A stretch of 64,000 nt of DNA, from positions 17,975,508-18,039,507 of the forward strand of contig CM049313.1 in assembly GCA_026874595.1 (NCBI GenBank). The letters are read 5' to 3'. The translations under genes were made by a program, and so were the position numbers. This DNA comes from Sipunculus nudus. Taxonomy: Eukaryota > Annelida > Sipuncula > Golfingiida > Sipunculidae. A model generated the notes under the pieces. The model was not told the origin of the DNA. It worked only from the letters and a program-made list of their open reading frames with translations, and searched no databases. Positions 61,989 through 64,000 of the stretch are shown here, piece by piece. Each line of letters opens with the position of its first letter. The stretch's first letter is position 1.

Positions 61989-63008
61989 GTACGTTTTTTT
62001 TTATTATCCTTGTTAGGAAACAGCTTCAGGTGTTTTACCTAACATTTCTTCAATGGGATCCTGTCGTGCCAAAAGCTCTCCATAGGAAATGAGTGCTAAT
62101 CCCAAGTACAATTATTATTGTTTTTGTTTATTTGGCTTAAATGCCTGCTCTTTGGTTGGATGGCATAACCACGAAGGCAAATAAATATTCCATCCTCACA
62201 GGAGCAGAGAACTGTTGACCCTACATACTTTTTTTGTTGCAGAATCCACTGTGCACATTATTAAAAATATAATTATATGTATTATATATATTTTAACTAA
62301 TTGTACAAACCATGTAAAAAAATAATTGAAGTTTATAATAAAAATATTTTATAATTTCCTGAGACAAAGTTATTGAGGTTTTGTATTATCAGACTCAAGA
62401 TATCGATACTTTTGTTACCCTGTATCACTTACTTTTCATTTTGGTCATGCATCTGACCAAAATATTTCTGCTATTGGCCGTTCCCAATCATTCATTTTGA
62501 GTCCTCGAAAATAAATTAACAACATCCAAAATCTTAAAACTTGATTTTAAAATGAAATGTGTTTGTTTTATTAAAATCCTGTTGACTGTTTGATACTGAA
62601 ATATTTGGAGATAGTATGTCCACTGTATGAAGGAAAAAAATGAAAATGAGCTATTTCATTCTTGTCCTTTGAAAACCTATAAAACAAATATGTGAGCAAC
62701 TTATCGTTTACCGTTTCAGTCGCATTTTATTTTTAAATATCAAAGCATCTTATTAATTTCTTTATATGATCCCCATGAATTTCTTCTATGATATTGCTAT
62801 TGTCATTCCTTGATATATTCCGGATAATTTAAAGGCCTGCCAATAATATAATATAGTTGTTAGTTACTGATCATGCATCCGGTCTGCTCCATTCTCATTA
62901 ATTTTGACCAGGTCACTGCATTCTGTGGTCCGGCATCAAACCTTTGCTGATACAAACAAAGCTGGCTTGTTGTATATCGTGATGCAAGAGTTAATCCATA
63001 TACACATA
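61989..63008. other. Intron sequence, nothing else recognised
   Basis: Copy of 36767-37787; AT-rich, without gene signals. Confidence 0.5.
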
Positions 63009-64000
63009 CAGTGGAGCGCCGTTCATCCAAACACCGTTTATCCGGAAAATCTTTTATCCTTAATTAAAATTGGAGAACCGAAATTATGGCCGTTTATCCG
63101 TAATTTTGAAAATCTGGAAATATAAAAATAATATTTATTCAATAGGAAGAACTGATAATGTCTCGTGTATTTACTCCCGGTCTAGAATTATAAATGCATC
63201 ACCGGTTTATTTCTGCAGGTGTGACAATGCCTAATTACCCAAGCCGTACACACGCAGCATTGCCTTCGCTGGGGCTTATACTCATTTGAGCAGTTGTAGG
63301 TGTGAGAGCGAGTAGATTTTGAGCTGATAATGTTGGAATCTGATACGCTCGAACTTCTACTCATCTAAGCAGTTTTAAGCAGTGAAGGCATATATACCTT
63401 CTAAATAAGCTATACCATGACAAGAAAGTTCATTCACAATTTAGCAAATCTTCACCGCGACAACACAACACTCCAGTTTCATGTGAGATTGAGCCGGGGT
63501 CTCCCAAGCGCAAACTTGACGACAAGCTGTCTTTTATCTAAAAGATCTTGAAGATAAACTGTACATTTATCTAAAACTTTTTTATATTTTGTCAATTTCT
63601 ACATTGCGGCAAGTAAAAAATGAGTCTCACAAGCACATTTAGTTTAACAAAGGCGGTTAATCTATCATGGCGGATATCTACACGTTCATCGAAAGATTAA
63701 CTGGTACATGTACTTCACTGACAAATAATCTTAATAAAGTAATTAAAGATATTATAATAGCTTGATTGAAAGTTTAATTTGTTCATTCTGTATAAGTAAA
63801 AAGGTATTTATCACACATTATTCCGTTCTGGTCCCGTTTTTATAACTATGAAAGCTAACCGAAGTCCGTGACACCGTACCACCATTTTGTAGTAATACCG
63901 GATGACAACATCGATGAAACGATTTTATTTTACAAATGACCGTTCATCCGAACGTTCGTTTATCCGAACAAAAACCGTGTCCCCCGAGATGTTCTGATAA
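63009..64000 (+). mobile_element. pogo/Tigger-like element, second copy, right end outside the window
   Basis: Begins CAGTGGAGCGCCG after TA at 63007-63008. The internal basic KRKLDDKLSFI remnant is retained near 63490-63540. The right terminal inverted repeat is cut by the window edge. Confidence 0.8.

Overview
This looks like animal nuclear DNA: AT-rich, gene-poor, full of (TA)n microsatellites, and carrying decayed transposons of kinds common in marine invertebrates. These are a CR1/Jockey/L2-type LINE, a pogo/Tigger-like DNA transposon, gag/PNMA-like fragments, tRNA-like SINE heads, ACGTT-rich minisatellites and GGTCA-rich repeats. A mollusc or other lophotrochozoan is my best guess, but that is inference from repeat style. 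No long host reading frame is present, and most open frames are chance frames in repetitive DNA.

The dominant structure is nested tandem duplication. Each unit can be taken to start at the same TATA-box/5'-exon cassette (about 7452, 15784 and 41208). U0 (1-7449, left-truncated) and U1 (7450-15781) are units of about 8.33 kb. U2 (15782-41205) is a unit of about 25.4 kb. U3 (41206-64000) is a second 25.4-kb unit cut by the window end. All four share a left arm of about 4.1 kb (U0 only in part). At one exact point (3179/11510/19844/45275) U0 and U1 continue into a 4.3-kb right arm of GGTCA repeats and a 402-bp ACGTT minisatellite. U2 and U3 continue instead into an unrelated 21.4-kb block B.

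Block B contains an internal old duplication (S1 about 20870-24950, S2 about 25650-29970; the same in U3), arrays of 270-bp and 128-bp repeats, a decayed LINE sitting inside a (TA)n tract (33005-35239 and 58247-60480), and a pogo-like element (37788-38796 and 63009-end).

The best gene candidate is a small spliced gene at the end of block B. Its three coding exons (36665-36766, 39061-39088, 39661-39767) join in frame into a 78-residue secreted precursor: signal peptide, acidic pro-segment, RR processing site and a cationic Gly/Pro/Phe-rich tail, followed by AATAAA at 39921. The layout is that of an antimicrobial-peptide precursor. The first coding exon recurs in U3 (61887-61988), so the tandem duplication appears to be duplicating this gene. 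The TATA/5'-exon cassette at the head of each unit may be its promoter; that link is inferred.
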